Source: Arthrobacter pascens (lineage in GTDB: Bacteria > Actinomycetota > Actinomycetes > Actinomycetales > Micrococcaceae). Taken from it: DNA of 64,000 nucleotides. The stretch is from contig NZ_JAUSXF010000001.1 of the NCBI RefSeq assembly GCF_030816475.1, forward strand, positions 2,666,001 to 2,730,000, read 5' to 3'. The notes under the pieces were generated by a model. The model was given only the letters and a program-made list of their open reading frames with translations. It had not been told where the DNA came from and did not search any database. A program made the position numbers and the translations under genes. Positions 1-9,800 of this stretch are shown here, in pieces (the first letter of the stretch is position 1; the number at the start of each line of letters is the position of its first letter).

Positions 1-457
1 CACGGTAGGCCGGAAGGGTCACGCCGTCGCGGGTCTCATCGTTGGAGGACCGCGGCTTGGCAAACTGGCCGGCCATCCGGCCCATCTTGATGACGGGCAT
101 CGCCGCACCGTAGGTGAGCACGACCGCCATCTGCAGGATGGTCTTGACGCGCGCACTGATTTTGTCCGCGGTCGCGGCATCGAACGTCTCCGCGCAGTCA
201 CCGCCCTGCAGCAGGAAAGCTTTGCCCTGTGCAGCAGCGGCCAGCCGCTCACGCAGGATGTCTACCTCACCGGCAAAAACCAGCGGCGGGAGGATGGACA
301 GTTCCTTGACCGAAGCGTCGAACACATCCTTGTCCTGCCAGCTGGGCTGCTGGGAAACAGGAAGGTCCCTCCAGTCGTCAAGGCCTGGATAGTTGGCGGC
401 TCCGCTCTGGGCCGTGCTGGACAGCGAGAAGGCGGGTCTTGCAGATAGCTCAGTCAC
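1..457 (-). CDS. aroG: 3-deoxy-7-phosphoheptulonate synthase, class II (5' part only)
   Basis: This enzyme condenses phosphoenolpyruvate and erythrose 4-phosphate in the first step of the shikimate pathway in the cytoplasm. The translated N-terminal 152 residues match the class II (plant/mycobacterial) family. They contain a W-R-D-L-P-V-S-Q-Q-P-S-W stretch near residue 28, L-P-P-L-V-F-A-G-E-V, and the conserved Q-G-G-D-C-A-E-T-F segment whose Cys helps bind the metal. The start is a GTG at 455-457 giving V-T-E-L-S-A-R-P. The rest of the gene, about two thirds, runs off the left edge. It lies on the same strand as, and downstream of, the acyltransferase gene, an arrangement also seen in mycobacteria. 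Family assignment is firm; regulation cannot be judged from this fragment. Confidence 0.9.
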   Translation of the reverse strand, partial: MTELSARPAFSLSSTAQSGAANYPGLDDWRDLPVSQQPSWQDKDVFDASVKELSILPPLVFAGEVDILRERLAAAAQGKAFLLQGGDCAETFDAATADKISARVKTILQMAVVLTYGAAMPVIKMGRMAGQFAKPRSSNDETRDGVTLPAYR

Positions 458-528
458 CCTCTAAGACTAATGGGCCTCAGGGGCAACGGGACACCTCGCC
501 GTCACGCGTCAGGAGAGGACCGTCACAG

Positions 529-1260
529 TCATCCGGTGGCGGAGGCCCCGCCTTCGCCGCCGCTTTCCGGCTCCGGCTGCTTTCCCGCGAGCCGGAGTTT
601 CACCACCGCAGCATATTCGTCCACGTATTCCTGGCCGGAAAGACGCATGAGCTCGAACATAATCTCGTCGGTTACTTTGCGTTGCACCAGCCGGTCCTCG
701 GCTTCTCCGTAGTACCTGCTGAAATCCAGCGGCTCCCCGAAAATCATGCCGATCCGGCGGATGTTAGGCAGCCTCTTTCCGATCGGCTGGACCTTGTCCG
801 TCCCGATCATCGCCACAGGAATGACAGGCACACCCGCCTCCAGCGCGAGCCGGGCGACTCCCACTTTGCCCCGGTAGAGGCGCCCGTCGGGGCTTCGGGT
901 CCCTTCGGGGTAGATCCCCAGCAGTCCGCCGCCCCGGAGGACCTCCATGCCCGCATCGAGTGAAGCTGCCGAGGCTGCCCCGCCGGACCTGTCCATGGGC
1001 AGCTGGTTCGTCAGGCGGAAAAAGAGTGCCGTGAGGCGTCCTTTGAGCCCGGTGCCCGTGAAGTACTCGGCTTTGGCCAGGAATACGACGGGCCTGGACA
1101 CCATCAACGGCATGAAAATTGAATCCGAAAATGACAGATGGTTGGAGGCGATAATCGCCGGGCCCTCCGCCGGCACATTGTCCAGGCCTTTAACCCAAGG
1201 ACGGAAAAGAAGCCCCAAAACCGGACCCAGGAAGATCCTTTTCATGACCCAATAGAACAC
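529..1260 (-). CDS. plsC: 1-acyl-sn-glycerol-3-phosphate acyltransferase (PlsC family)
   Basis: This protein of 243 residues is predicted to transfer an acyl group to lysophosphatidic acid at the inner membrane face during phospholipid synthesis. It carries the family's H-x4-D motif as N-H-L-S-F-S-D near residue 38. It also has the glycerol-phosphate binding motif Y-P-E-G-T-R-S and a P-V-I-P-V-A-M block. I chose the GTG at 1258-1260 because a GGGGAGAGG ribosome site lies just upstream. An earlier in-frame start at 1506 would overlap the divergent hydrolase gene. The Met four codons later (1245) is an alternative. A second paralogue lies at 17438-18172. The exact acyl acceptor is inferred from family only. 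Confidence 0.85.
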   Translation of the reverse strand: MFYWVMKRIFLGPVLGLLFRPWVKGLDNVPAEGPAIIASNHLSFSDSIFMPLMVSRPVVFLAKAEYFTGTGLKGRLTALFFRLTNQLPMDRSGGAASAASLDAGMEVLRGGGLLGIYPEGTRSPDGRLYRGKVGVARLALEAGVPVIPVAMIGTDKVQPIGKRLPNIRRIGMIFGEPLDFSRYYGEAEDRLVQRKVTDEIMFELMRLSGQEYVDEYAAVVKLRLAGKQPEPESGGEGGASATG

Positions 1261-1371
1261 GTGACGAACCTCTCCCCAAGACGCCTGACGGGCCCTGCGT
1301 CGGGCCTGACCAGCACTCCAGTGCAACCCTACTCTAGTGAGATTTGCCCCGAACAGTGACACGATGGTGTC

Positions 1372-2175
1372 ATGACAGAGAGCAGCATTCCGCCCCGGCC
1401 TGCCGCTTTCAGCTACCCCGGCCACGGATCCAATGCGAGGACCGGAATTGCCATCTGCCACGGCTTTACCGGCAGCCCGCTCAGTGTCCTGCCATGGGCC
1501 GAACACCTTGCCGCCCAGGGCTTTGCAGTATCAGTCCCCCTCCTGCCCGGGCACGGAACGGACTGGAAGCAGCTCGAGCTCTCCGACTGGCATGACTGGC
1601 ACGGAACCTTCGAAGCCGCCTATCTTGAGCTTGCGGCACGGACTGATGATTGTTTCGTGGCTGGCCTGTCCATGGGCGGTGCCATTGCCTTGCTGACGGC
1701 CTCCCAGCATCCTGTCGCCGGTGTGTCAGTGGTGAATCCTGGCCTCAGCTTCTATGACCGCCGGGTGCGGGTGATCGGGGTTCTCAAGTACTTCCAGCGC
1801 ACCACGCTACCCATCCAGGAGGAGCAACCGACCGCTCCCCCCACCCAGGACGGCGACTACTCGCGGACCCCGCTCGCTGCCGTGCACCAGCTCAAGAAAC
1901 TCTTCGGCGCAGCCATCCGCGCGCTCCCCCGCGTGTCAGCGCCCGTGCAGGTTTTCAAGTCCCGTGCTGACGCCGTCGTGCCGCCTACCTCACTAGTGCT
2001 GCTGACGCGGCGCCTTGGCCCGCTCTTGGAGGAAGTAGTGGACCTCCCCGCGAGCGGCCATGTGGCTACGCTGGACGTTGATGCCCCCGAGATTTTTTCC
2101 AGATCCACCGCGTTCTTCCTCAAACATGCGTCCGCAAACGCCGCACGCCATAACATCAGGTCGGAGACACCATGA
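1372..2175 (+). CDS. alpha/beta hydrolase, monoacylglycerol lipase/carboxylesterase-like (first of tandem pair)
   Basis: This serine hydrolase of 267 residues resembles small carboxylesterases and monoacylglycerol lipases (Est30/GeoEst type). The oxyanion segment H-G-F-T-G-S-P lies near residue 35 and the nucleophile elbow G-L-S-M-G-G near residue 100. The acid is probably the Asp in S-R-A-D-A-V-V-P, and the catalytic His lies in S-G-H-V-A-T-L-D close to the C-terminus. No signal peptide is visible, so it is probably cytoplasmic. Its TGA stop overlaps the ATG of the next hydrolase (ATGA), so the two are probably translationally coupled. The ribosome site before the ATG is weak. The natural ester substrate cannot be told from sequence. 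Confidence 0.85.
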   Translation: MTESSIPPRPAAFSYPGHGSNARTGIAICHGFTGSPLSVLPWAEHLAAQGFAVSVPLLPGHGTDWKQLELSDWHDWHGTFEAAYLELAARTDDCFVAGLSMGGAIALLTASQHPVAGVSVVNPGLSFYDRRVRVIGVLKYFQRTTLPIQEEQPTAPPTQDGDYSRTPLAAVHQLKKLFGAAIRALPRVSAPVQVFKSRADAVVPPTSLVLLTRRLGPLLEEVVDLPASGHVATLDVDAPEIFSRSTAFFLKHASANAARHNIRSETP

Positions 2176-3005
2176 CGCAGCTTCCGGACCACAGCCCCTT
2201 CAGCAGCACTTTCCGGGGCGACGGGCCGCGGATCGGAGTGGTCCTTTCGCATGGCTTCACGGGCAGTCCGCACGGCCTGCGCGCCTGGGCGCGCTCATTG
2301 GCCGATGCCGGTTTTGCCGTACGAATGCCTTTGCTTCCGGGCCATGGCACCAGCTGGCAGGAACTGGCCCGGACACGCTGGGCGCAATGGCACGAAGCAC
2401 TCGACGAGTGCTATCGGGAACTGGACGAGCAGTGTGATTCCGTGTTCGCTGCCGGATTGAGCATGGGCGGGGCCCTGGCGTTAAGGATCGCAGCGACACG
2501 GCCGGTCAGCGGCGTAGTCCTGGTAAATCCCGCACTGGTCATCGACGACCCCCGAGCACCCCTCGCCGGCATCCTCAAGCTGGTGCTCAAAAGCACCCCC
2601 GCCATCGCCAACGACATCCTGAAGCCAGGCATGGACGAAGGCGCGTACCCGCGCACCCCTGTGGCCGCCGCCCATGAGATGAACAAGATGTTCAAGGACA
2701 CTATCCGGCTTCTCCCCCGGGTCACGGCACCGGTGCGGGTCTTCCGCTCCACAGTGGACCATGTGGTCTCCGACTCCAGCATCGCGGCCTTGCGCCGCGG
2801 ACTGACGAACGCGCCTTTGGAGTTGACGAGCCTGGAAAACAGCTACCACGTCGCAACGCTGGACAACGACGCAGGTAAAATATTCCGTGGATCCGTCGGG
2901 TTCATCCGCTCAGTGGTCTCCGGCGCCTTGCCGCCCGCGGCCAGCCAGGCTCCTCCCGCGCTTGATGCAGCCGCCACCTCCCAGGAAGGCCCCGCCAATG
3001 CCTAG
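2172..3005 (+). CDS. alpha/beta hydrolase, carboxylesterase-like (second of tandem pair)
   Basis: This paralogue of the preceding gene has 277 residues. It shows the same H-G-F-T-G-S-P oxyanion segment, nucleophile elbow G-L-S-M-G-G, acid in S-T-V-D-H-V-V, and His in S-Y-H-V-A-T-L-D. It differs by a C-terminal Ala/Pro-rich tail of about 30 residues after the catalytic His region. Its start overlaps the upstream stop by 4 bases and its stop lies inside the start region of the next gene, so all three are probably one operon. A role in lipid or ester turnover fits the acyltransferase and acyl-CoA ligase nearby, but that is inference. Confidence 0.85.
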   Translation: MTQLPDHSPFSSTFRGDGPRIGVVLSHGFTGSPHGLRAWARSLADAGFAVRMPLLPGHGTSWQELARTRWAQWHEALDECYRELDEQCDSVFAAGLSMGGALALRIAATRPVSGVVLVNPALVIDDPRAPLAGILKLVLKSTPAIANDILKPGMDEGAYPRTPVAAAHEMNKMFKDTIRLLPRVTAPVRVFRSTVDHVVSDSSIAALRRGLTNAPLELTSLENSYHVATLDNDAGKIFRGSVGFIRSVVSGALPPAASQAPPALDAAATSQEGPANA

Positions 3006-3624
3006 GCCAGACTCAGGCTCCCCCGACCAGAGCGCCAACCAGGACGACGCCGTCTGGCTGGACCTCGTGGCACGCCTCGAAGGCGACTCGCCGAGGATCA
3101 ACGATGCCCCTGACGGGGCAGGCGGCGCAGACGCCACCGCCACAACCTACCCGTTGGGCGCGAAGGATCCGGGCACGTCCAAGACGTCACCGGGAGCCTC
3201 GGACACCGCCGGAAAATCAGCCGGTTTCCGGGACTTCGATCCGCTCGGCCTGGCGGGCTCCGCCCCCACCGAACTGTCAGCGGCCGAGCGGCAGGCGGCC
3301 TCACCTGCCGGCTCCGGTCAAGCAGGCGAGGAGCCGGCCGGGACCCCCTCGGCAGGACCCAGGGACTACAGTGCCGAGGATGACGACGGCGCTTTTGTCC
3401 CGGAGGAGCCTCCGAGCCTCGCAGGCACCGATCCGCTGACCATGCTTGCCTGGCTTGGTGCACTCGGCGGCCCGGTGGCGCTGCTCCTGTCCTCCATGTT
3501 CTGGCGCTCGGCGCCGCTGCTTGCCGTCCTGGGGATCGTGGCTGTCTTCGTCCTCGCTGTGGTCTACCTGATCATGAAGCTTCCGCAGGAGAAGGATGAC
3601 AACGACGACGGCGCCCGCGTCTAA
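2998..3624 (+). CDS. hypothetical membrane protein with disordered N-terminus
   Basis: This protein of 208 residues is not recognised as a characterised family. Roughly the first 140 residues are rich in Gly, Ser, Pro, Ala and Asp and look disordered. Two hydrophobic segments follow (around residues 145-168 and 172-195: L-A-W-L-G-A-L-G-G-P-V-A and L-A-V-L-G-I-V-A-V-F-V-L), ending in a short acidic tail. The topology suggests a small inner-membrane protein with its long arm in the cytoplasm. I chose the ATG at 2998 because an AGGAAGG ribosome site precedes it and it overlaps the upstream stop by only 8 bases. A longer in-frame start at 2887 lies deep in the hydrolase gene. Confidence 0.7.
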   Translation: MPRPDSGSPDQSANQDDAVWLDLVARLEGDSPRINDAPDGAGGADATATTYPLGAKDPGTSKTSPGASDTAGKSAGFRDFDPLGLAGSAPTELSAAERQAASPAGSGQAGEEPAGTPSAGPRDYSAEDDDGAFVPEEPPSLAGTDPLTMLAWLGALGGPVALLLSSMFWRSAPLLAVLGIVAVFVLAVVYLIMKLPQEKDDNDDGARV

Positions 3625-3644
3625 GTAGGTCCCGTCGCAGTGTG

Positions 3645-3663
3645 GGGCCTCATTTTAAGGCCC
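3645..3663 (+). terminator. short hairpin between convergent genes
   Basis: GGGCCT and AGGCCC arms flank a 7-base A/T-rich loop, between the stop of the membrane-protein gene and the stop of the converging ROK kinase gene. The stem is short and no clear T-run follows, so its role as a terminator is tentative. Confidence 0.35.
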
Positions 3664-3667
3664 GGGG

Positions 3668-4759
3668 TCAGCTGCGCAGCCGGCTGCTGACCCGGGAAAG
3701 ATCAGCGGCGCCGATCAGGCCCGCGTTAGGTCCGAGTGCGGCCAGCGCGATGCCTGCTGCCGGGCGGAAGCCGCGGCCGGTCAGGTTCCTGGCGAAAGCC
3801 TTGCGGGCAGGTTCCACCAGCAGGTCACCGGCGGAACAAAGACCGCCGCCGATCACGAACAGACCCGGGTCCAAAGCCGCCGCCAGGTTCGCCAGGCCCA
3901 GCCCCAGCCATTCGCCAACTTCATCCAGAAGCTCACGGGAGGCAGCGTCGCCAGCCAGGGCAAGCTCGGTCACAATGGCTCCGGTGATCGCTTCGGTGTC
4001 TCCGTCAACGGCTACAAGGAGCTCCTGGGCCACGGGCGAGTTGGCGCGTGCCAGGATCCTCGCTTCCCGCCCGAGCGCATTTCCCGATGCGTACTGCTCC
4101 CAGCACCCCCGGTTTCCGCACTCGCAGCGGTGGCCGCCAGGCATGATGATCTGGTGCCCGAATTCCCCGGCAACGCCAAAGCGGCCGCGCTCGACGCGCC
4201 CGTCCATCACCATGGCACCGCCGATTCCGGTGCCGAGAGTGATGCAGACAAGACGGTCCTGGCCCCGGCCCGCCCCAAAGCGCCATTCCGCCCATGCGGC
4301 AGCATCGGCGTCGTTGGTCAGGAGCACAGGCCGGCGCAGCAGGCGCTGCAGGTTGGCCCGCAACGGCTCGTTGCGCCAGGCCAGGTGCGGACTGAACAGC
4401 ACCGTGCCGCCGTCGAGGTCCATCCACCCTGCCGCCCCGATTCCCACGGACCAGATGCGATGGCCGGCGCCGAGTTCCTCCACCAGTTCAACGATCACCC
4501 GTTCGACGGCGCGCGGATCGCTTCCGGGAGTGGAGCGACGCGCTTCGCTGAGAATCCTCCCGTCCGCATCCACCACGCCGGCCGCAACTTTTGTCCCGCC
4601 GATATCGATGCCGATGGCCAGGCCTTTCCGGCCGAGCCGGAGGTGCTCGCGGAACCCTTCCCCGTGCCGTTGCCTGGCCTGAAGAGTCGGAGGCCGGCGG
4701 CGCCACGGAGCCGGCCGCCTGAGAGGTCCGGCCTGTTCGCCGGGCGGCGGTGCATACAT
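3668..4759 (-). CDS. ROK family sugar kinase (probable glucokinase)
   Basis: This protein of 363 residues is predicted to phosphorylate glucose or a related sugar with ATP in the cytoplasm. After an atypical basic and Pro-rich N-terminal stretch of about 45 residues comes the ATP-binding motif I-G-I-D-I-G-G-T-K. Next are the catalytic region L-T-N-D-A-D-A-A-A, the second phosphate loop L-G-T-G-I-G-G-A, and the ROK zinc signature H-R-C-E-C-G-N-R-G-C-W-E. No helix-turn-helix is visible at the N-terminus, so it is an enzyme rather than a NagC-type repressor. The ATG at 4757-4759 has a GAGGAAC ribosome site. It is divergent from the acyl-CoA ligase gene. Substrate is not certain. Confidence 0.85.
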   Translation of the reverse strand: MYAPPPGEQAGPLRRPAPWRRRPPTLQARQRHGEGFREHLRLGRKGLAIGIDIGGTKVAAGVVDADGRILSEARRSTPGSDPRAVERVIVELVEELGAGHRIWSVGIGAAGWMDLDGGTVLFSPHLAWRNEPLRANLQRLLRRPVLLTNDADAAAWAEWRFGAGRGQDRLVCITLGTGIGGAMVMDGRVERGRFGVAGEFGHQIIMPGGHRCECGNRGCWEQYASGNALGREARILARANSPVAQELLVAVDGDTEAITGAIVTELALAGDAASRELLDEVGEWLGLGLANLAAALDPGLFVIGGGLCSAGDLLVEPARKAFARNLTGRGFRPAAGIALAALGPNAGLIGAADLSRVSSRLRS

Positions 4760-4827
4760 AGTTCCTCATTCTAGGCGGGCGGGAGGCACGCCCCCGCAGG
4801 CACTCCGGGCAAGGCCCGTCCTGCTCT

Positions 4828-4856
4828 TTGACTACTAAGTTACCCGCCAGTAGGTT
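4828..4856 (+). promoter_or_regulatory. sigma-A-type promoter of the acyl-CoA ligase gene
   Basis: A -35 hexamer TTGACT (4828-4833) and a -10 hexamer TAGGTT (4851-4856) are separated by exactly 17 bases. Transcription would start near 4863, giving a leader of about 75 bases before the GTG at 4937. Confidence 0.55.
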
Positions 4857-4936
4857 TGATACTGCACGGCCTGAAAAACGGGCGTACTAGTCTTAGACAT
4901 ACCCCGTGCGGGTCTTCGGATATCAAAGGAGCTATA

Positions 4937-6754
4937 GTGCGCGAATTCAGTGTTCCGCCGCTGGTTGTTGTCCCACCGGAAACCAACATCACTGACCTTG
5001 TACTGCGGCAGGCCGCTAAGCCCAGCAATCCGGCGCTTTTTTCGCGGCTCGATGCCTCAGGCACCTGGCAGGACGTCTCAGCCACCGATTTCCTGGCTGA
5101 CGTGAAAGCGCTGGCGAAAGGCCTCATAGCCAGTGGTGTGGGCGCCGGAGAGCGCGTGGGGATCATGTCCCGCACCCGGTATGAATGGGCACTGGTCGAC
5201 TTCGCCATCTGGTTCGCCGGAGGCGTTTCCGTTCCCATCTACGAGACGTCGTCCCCCTCACAGGTTGCCTGGAACCTCGGCGACTCAGGAGCAGTCGCCG
5301 CGTTCGGCGAAGCCGCCCATCACGAGGACATCATCCGCCAGGCAGCGGCGTCTGAGGGGCTCACCGGCCTCCGCCACGTCTGGCAGCTGGAAGGCCAGGG
5401 ACTTGAGGCCCTTCGCCAGGCCGGACTTGACGTCAGCGACGCCTATCTCGAGGAACGCCGCAGCCTCGCCAACCTCGATGACGTTGCCACGATCATCTAC
5501 ACATCCGGTACTACCGGCAGGCCCAAGGGCTGCGAGCTGACGCACGGCAACTTTGTGGAACTCTCCGATAACGCGCTGGCCATCATCGGCGAGATCGTCC
5601 ATGAAAACGCGAAGACCATTATGTTCCTGCCCCTCGCGCACGTCTTCGCCCGCTTCATCTCCGTGCTGGCCATGGCCGCGGGCACCACTGTGGCCCACAC
5701 CCCTGACATCAAGCACCTGCTGGCTGACCTGCAAAGCTACGAGCCCACGTTTATCCTGGCCGTGCCGCGCGTTTTCGAGAAGGTCTACAACTCGGCACTG
5801 ACCAAAGCAGAGGACGGCGGCAAGGGAGCCATCTTCCACAAAGCTGCCGAGACCGCCATCGCTTTCTCCAAGGCACGCCAGGAGGGCAGGGTGGGACTGG
5901 GCCTGAAGCTCCGCCACGCACTCTTTGACCGGCTGGTGTACGGCAAACTGCGCGCCGCCATGGGCGGACATGTCGCACACGCAGTATCAGGAGGCGGCCC
6001 GCTGGGCGAACGCCTGGGCCACTTTTTCCAAGGCATCGGCCTGCAGGTCCTGGAGGGTTACGGCCTCACCGAAACGACGGCCCCCATTTCCGTCAATACG
6101 CCGTCGCTGATCAAGATCGGGTCGGTGGGCAAGCCATTGCCGGGGAACGCTGTCCGGATTGCCGAGGACGGCGAGATCCTCGCCAAGGGAGCCTGCGTCA
6201 TGCGCGGCTACTACAAACGGGAGGACCTCACTGCGGAGACTTTCGCCGACGGCTGGTTCCGGACCGGGGATATCGGCCGCCTGGACGACGACGGCTTTCT
6301 GTGGATCACCGGCCGAAAGAAGGAGATCATTGTCACCGCGGGCGGCAAAAACGTCATCCCTGCATTGCTGGAGGACCAGATCCGCGCCGACGCCCTGGTC
6401 TCCCAAGTCCTGGTGGTGGGAGACAACCGGCCCTTCATCGGCGCCTTGGTGACGCTTGACCAGGAAGCGCTCCCGGGCTGGATGCAGCGGCACGGGCTGC
6501 CCGCCGCCGGGTCGCCCGAGGAAGCGGCGAGCAATCCGGTCGTCAACGCGGCCGTGCAGGACCTCATCACCCGTGCCAATGCCTCCGTTTCACAGGCTGA
6601 AGCCATCAAATCATTCCGGATCGTCCCCTCCGACTTCACGGAGGCGTCAGGCCACCTGACCCCGTCCATGAAGGTCAAGAGGGCGCAGGTGATGAAGGAC
6701 TTTGACGCGGTCATCGAGGAAATGTACGCCGCGCGTCGCCCAGCCAACCGCTAA
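4937..6754 (+). CDS. fadD: long-chain fatty-acid--CoA ligase (FadD15 type)
   Basis: This protein of 605 residues activates fatty acids to acyl-CoA through an acyl-adenylate. The AMP-binding P-loop reads I-Y-T-S-G-T-T-G-R-P-K-G near residue 190. The A5 motif is G-Y-G-L-T-E-T, the A7 motif W-F-R-T-G-D-I-G, and a hinge K-K-E-I-I-V-T-A-G-G-K-N precedes the C-terminal lid. I chose the GTG at 4937 because AAAGGAG lies six bases upstream; an in-frame ATG at 4856 falls on the predicted -10 box. A homologue (fadD15) is in the same neighbourhood as DAHP synthase and PlsC in Mycobacterium tuberculosis. Chain-length preference is inferred from family only. Confidence 0.9.
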   Translation: MREFSVPPLVVVPPETNITDLVLRQAAKPSNPALFSRLDASGTWQDVSATDFLADVKALAKGLIASGVGAGERVGIMSRTRYEWALVDFAIWFAGGVSVPIYETSSPSQVAWNLGDSGAVAAFGEAAHHEDIIRQAAASEGLTGLRHVWQLEGQGLEALRQAGLDVSDAYLEERRSLANLDDVATIIYTSGTTGRPKGCELTHGNFVELSDNALAIIGEIVHENAKTIMFLPLAHVFARFISVLAMAAGTTVAHTPDIKHLLADLQSYEPTFILAVPRVFEKVYNSALTKAEDGGKGAIFHKAAETAIAFSKARQEGRVGLGLKLRHALFDRLVYGKLRAAMGGHVAHAVSGGGPLGERLGHFFQGIGLQVLEGYGLTETTAPISVNTPSLIKIGSVGKPLPGNAVRIAEDGEILAKGACVMRGYYKREDLTAETFADGWFRTGDIGRLDDDGFLWITGRKKEIIVTAGGKNVIPALLEDQIRADALVSQVLVVGDNRPFIGALVTLDQEALPGWMQRHGLPAAGSPEEAASNPVVNAAVQDLITRANASVSQAEAIKSFRIVPSDFTEASGHLTPSMKVKRAQVMKDFDAVIEEMYAARRPANR

Positions 6755-6827
6755 AACAGCAACGCGGGGTCACTTCGCGCCCGTCCGAGGCCTTCGGATG
6801 GGCGGGAAGTGACCCCGCGTTGCTGTT
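6755..6827. terminator. long bidirectional terminator between fadD and pyc
   Basis: An inverted repeat starts immediately after the fadD stop. Outer arms of 21 bases (6755-6775 and about 6806-6827) match, and inner GC-rich arms continue to a small loop. With A and T runs at the ends it can serve both converging genes. Confidence 0.8.
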
Positions 6828-6830
6828 GTC

Positions 6831-9800
6831 CTACTCCACTACGAGCAGCAAGTCCCCGCCCTGGACCTGCTCCACCGCGGAAATGGCGATCCTGGTGACC
6901 TTGCCGCCCACCGGCGTCGTGATGGATGCTTCCATCTTCATCGCCTCGATGGTGGCCACCGTATCGCCGGCGTTGACGGTATCGCCGGGTTTGACAGTGA
7001 CGGTGACCGCCCCAGCGAACGGCGCCGCCACGTGCCCCTGCTGCGCGGGATCCGCCTTCTCGGCAGCTTTGACGTTGCTGACGACTGAACGGTCCCGGAC
7101 GACTACCGGCCTGGACTGACCGTTCAGGGTGCACATAACGGTGCGCATGCCCTTTTCATCCGGCTCCGAGACGGCTTCCAGCGAAGCGATCAGGCGGACG
7201 CCCTTCTCCAGCTGGATCTCGTGCTCAGCCCCGCGCTGCAAACCGTACAGGTAGTCCCGGGTGTCCAGGACGGAGATGTTCCCGTACGTTTCGACGCTCT
7301 TGAGGTAATCCTTGGTGGGGCCATCGAAGAGCAGCCGGTTCAGCGTCCGCTGGCGGGTCCTCGAGTCGCCCTTGAGGGCGGCGCTGTCCTCCGGGCTGAG
7401 CTCGACATCCCGCACCTTGATGCTCCGGCCCTGGAGCGCCTTGGTACGGAACGGTTCGGGCCAGCCGCCCGGAGGATCGCCCAGTTCGCCTGACAGGAAG
7501 CCGATGACCGAATCGGGGATGTCGTAGTTCTGCGGGTTCTCGTTGAAATCAGCGGGATCGGCGTTGAGGCCCACCAGGTGCAGGGCGAGGTCGCCCACCA
7601 CCTTTGAGGACGGGGTGACTTTCACCAGGCGCCCCAGAATGCGGTCCGCAGCGGTGTACATGTCCTCGATGGCCTCGAAGCGTTCGCCCAGGCCCAGGGC
7701 CATGGCCTGCTGGCGCAGGTTGGAGAGCTGTCCGCCCGGAATCTCGTGCTGGTAAACGCGGCCTGTGGGGCCCGGCAGCCCTGACTCGAACGGCGCGTAG
7801 ACCCGCCGCACGGCTTCCCAGTACGGCTCCAGTGAGCTGACGGCGGCCAGGCTGAGGCCGGTGTCCCGCGGGGTGTGGGCCAGTGCTGCCACCAGGGCGG
7901 AAGCAGACGGCTGGCTGGTGGTTCCTGCCAGTGAAGCGGCGGCGACGTCCACGGCGTCGACCCCAGCCTCCACGGCGGCCAGCAGCGTGGCCAGCTGGCC
8001 CCCTGCGGTGTCGTGGGTGTGGAGGTGGACCGGAAGGTCGAACCGATCACGGAGCGCGGCGACAAGCCGGGCTGCCGCGGCCGGACGGAGCAGGCCGGCC
8101 ATGTCCTTGATTGCCAGGATATGGGCGCCGGCGTCAACGATCTTCTGGGCCAGCTCCAGGTAGTAGTCCAGCGTGTAGAGCTTCTCGTCCGGGTCCAGCA
8201 TGTCCCCGGTGTAGCACAAAGCCACTTCCGCCACGGCTGTACCGGTCGCGCGAACGGCCCTGATGGCCGGAGCCATCTGGTTGACGTCGTTGAGCGCATC
8301 GAAAATACGGAAAATGTCGATGCCGGTTGCGGCTGCTTCATTGACGAAGGCTTCGGTGACTTCCTCCGGGTACGGCGTGTAGCCCACCGTATTGCGGCCG
8401 CGGAGCAGCATCTGCAGACAGACGTTGGGCAGCGCCTTCCGCAGGGCGGCCAGACGGTCCCAGGGGTCCTCGCCCAGGAATCGCAGCGCGACGTCATAAG
8501 TGGCACCGCCCCACGCCTCGACCGAGAGCAGTTCGGGAAGCAGCGCCGAGACCGCCGGGCCGGCAGCCACCAGGTCGCGGGTCCGGACCCGGGTGGCCAG
8601 CAGCGACTGGTGCGCGTCCCTGAAGGTGGTGTCGGTGACAGCCACCGCGTTCTGTTCACGCAGCGCCCTGGCAAAGCCTTCGGGTCCCAGCTCCAGCAGA
8701 CGCTGCCGCGATCCCGGAGCCAGTTGTCGGTCCGGGACCGCGGGCAGCTTTGCCGCCGGATCCGAATGGACTTTGAGCTCGCCGTTGGGCTTGTTCACCG
8801 TCACTTCGGCCAGCCAGGTGAGCAGTTTGGTGCCACGGTCAGCAGGGACACGGGCCTTCAGCAGCTCCGGGCGTTCGTCAATGAAGGACGTGGCAACGTC
8901 GCCGGCGATGAAGTCGGCGTCGTCCAGGACGGCCTGCAGGAAGGAGATGTTGGTGGAAACGCCACGAATACGGAATTCGGCCAGGGAGCGCCGTGCCCGT
9001 GCGACGGCGGCCGGGTAGTCGCGTCCGCGGCAGGTCAGCTTCACGAGCATGGAATCGAAGTGCGGGCTGATTTCGGCTCCGGAGTAGACGGTTCCGCCGT
9101 CGAGCCTGACGCCGGCACCGCCGGCGGACCGGTAGGCCGTGATCTTGCCGACGTCGGGCCGGAAGCCGTTGGCCGGATCCTCGGTAGTGATGCGGCACTG
9201 CAGCGCCGCTCCCTTGAGCTGGACAGTTTCCTGGGACAGGCCCAGGTCCGCAAGGGTCGCACCGGCCGCGATCCGCAACTGGGCCTGCACCAGGTCCACA
9301 TCCGTCACTTCTTCGGTGACGGTGTGCTCCACCTGGATCCGGGGGTTCATCTCGATGAACACGTGCTGGCCGGCCCGTTCGCCGACCGTGTCCACCAGGA
9401 ACTCGACGGTACCGGCATTCACGTAGTTCAGGGCCTTGGCGAACTTGACTGCGTCGCGGTAGAGGGCCTGCCGGATGCCGTCGTCCAGATTGGGGGCGGG
9501 CGCGATCTCGATGACCTTCTGGTGGCGCCGCTGGATGGAGCAGTCACGCTCGAACAGGTGGATGACGTTGCCTTCGGCATCGGCCAGGATCTGGACCTCG
9601 ATGTGCCGCGGGCGGAGGACGGCCTGTTCCAGGAACATGGTGGGATCACCGAACGCGGCGTCCGCCTCGCGCATAGCCGACTGGAGTGCTTCCGGAAGGG
9701 CTTCGCGGGTGTCCACCCGGCGCATGCCGCGCCCGCCACCACCGGCAACGGCTTTGGCAAAGATCGGGAATCCGATGACGTCGGCAGCAGCGATCAGCTC

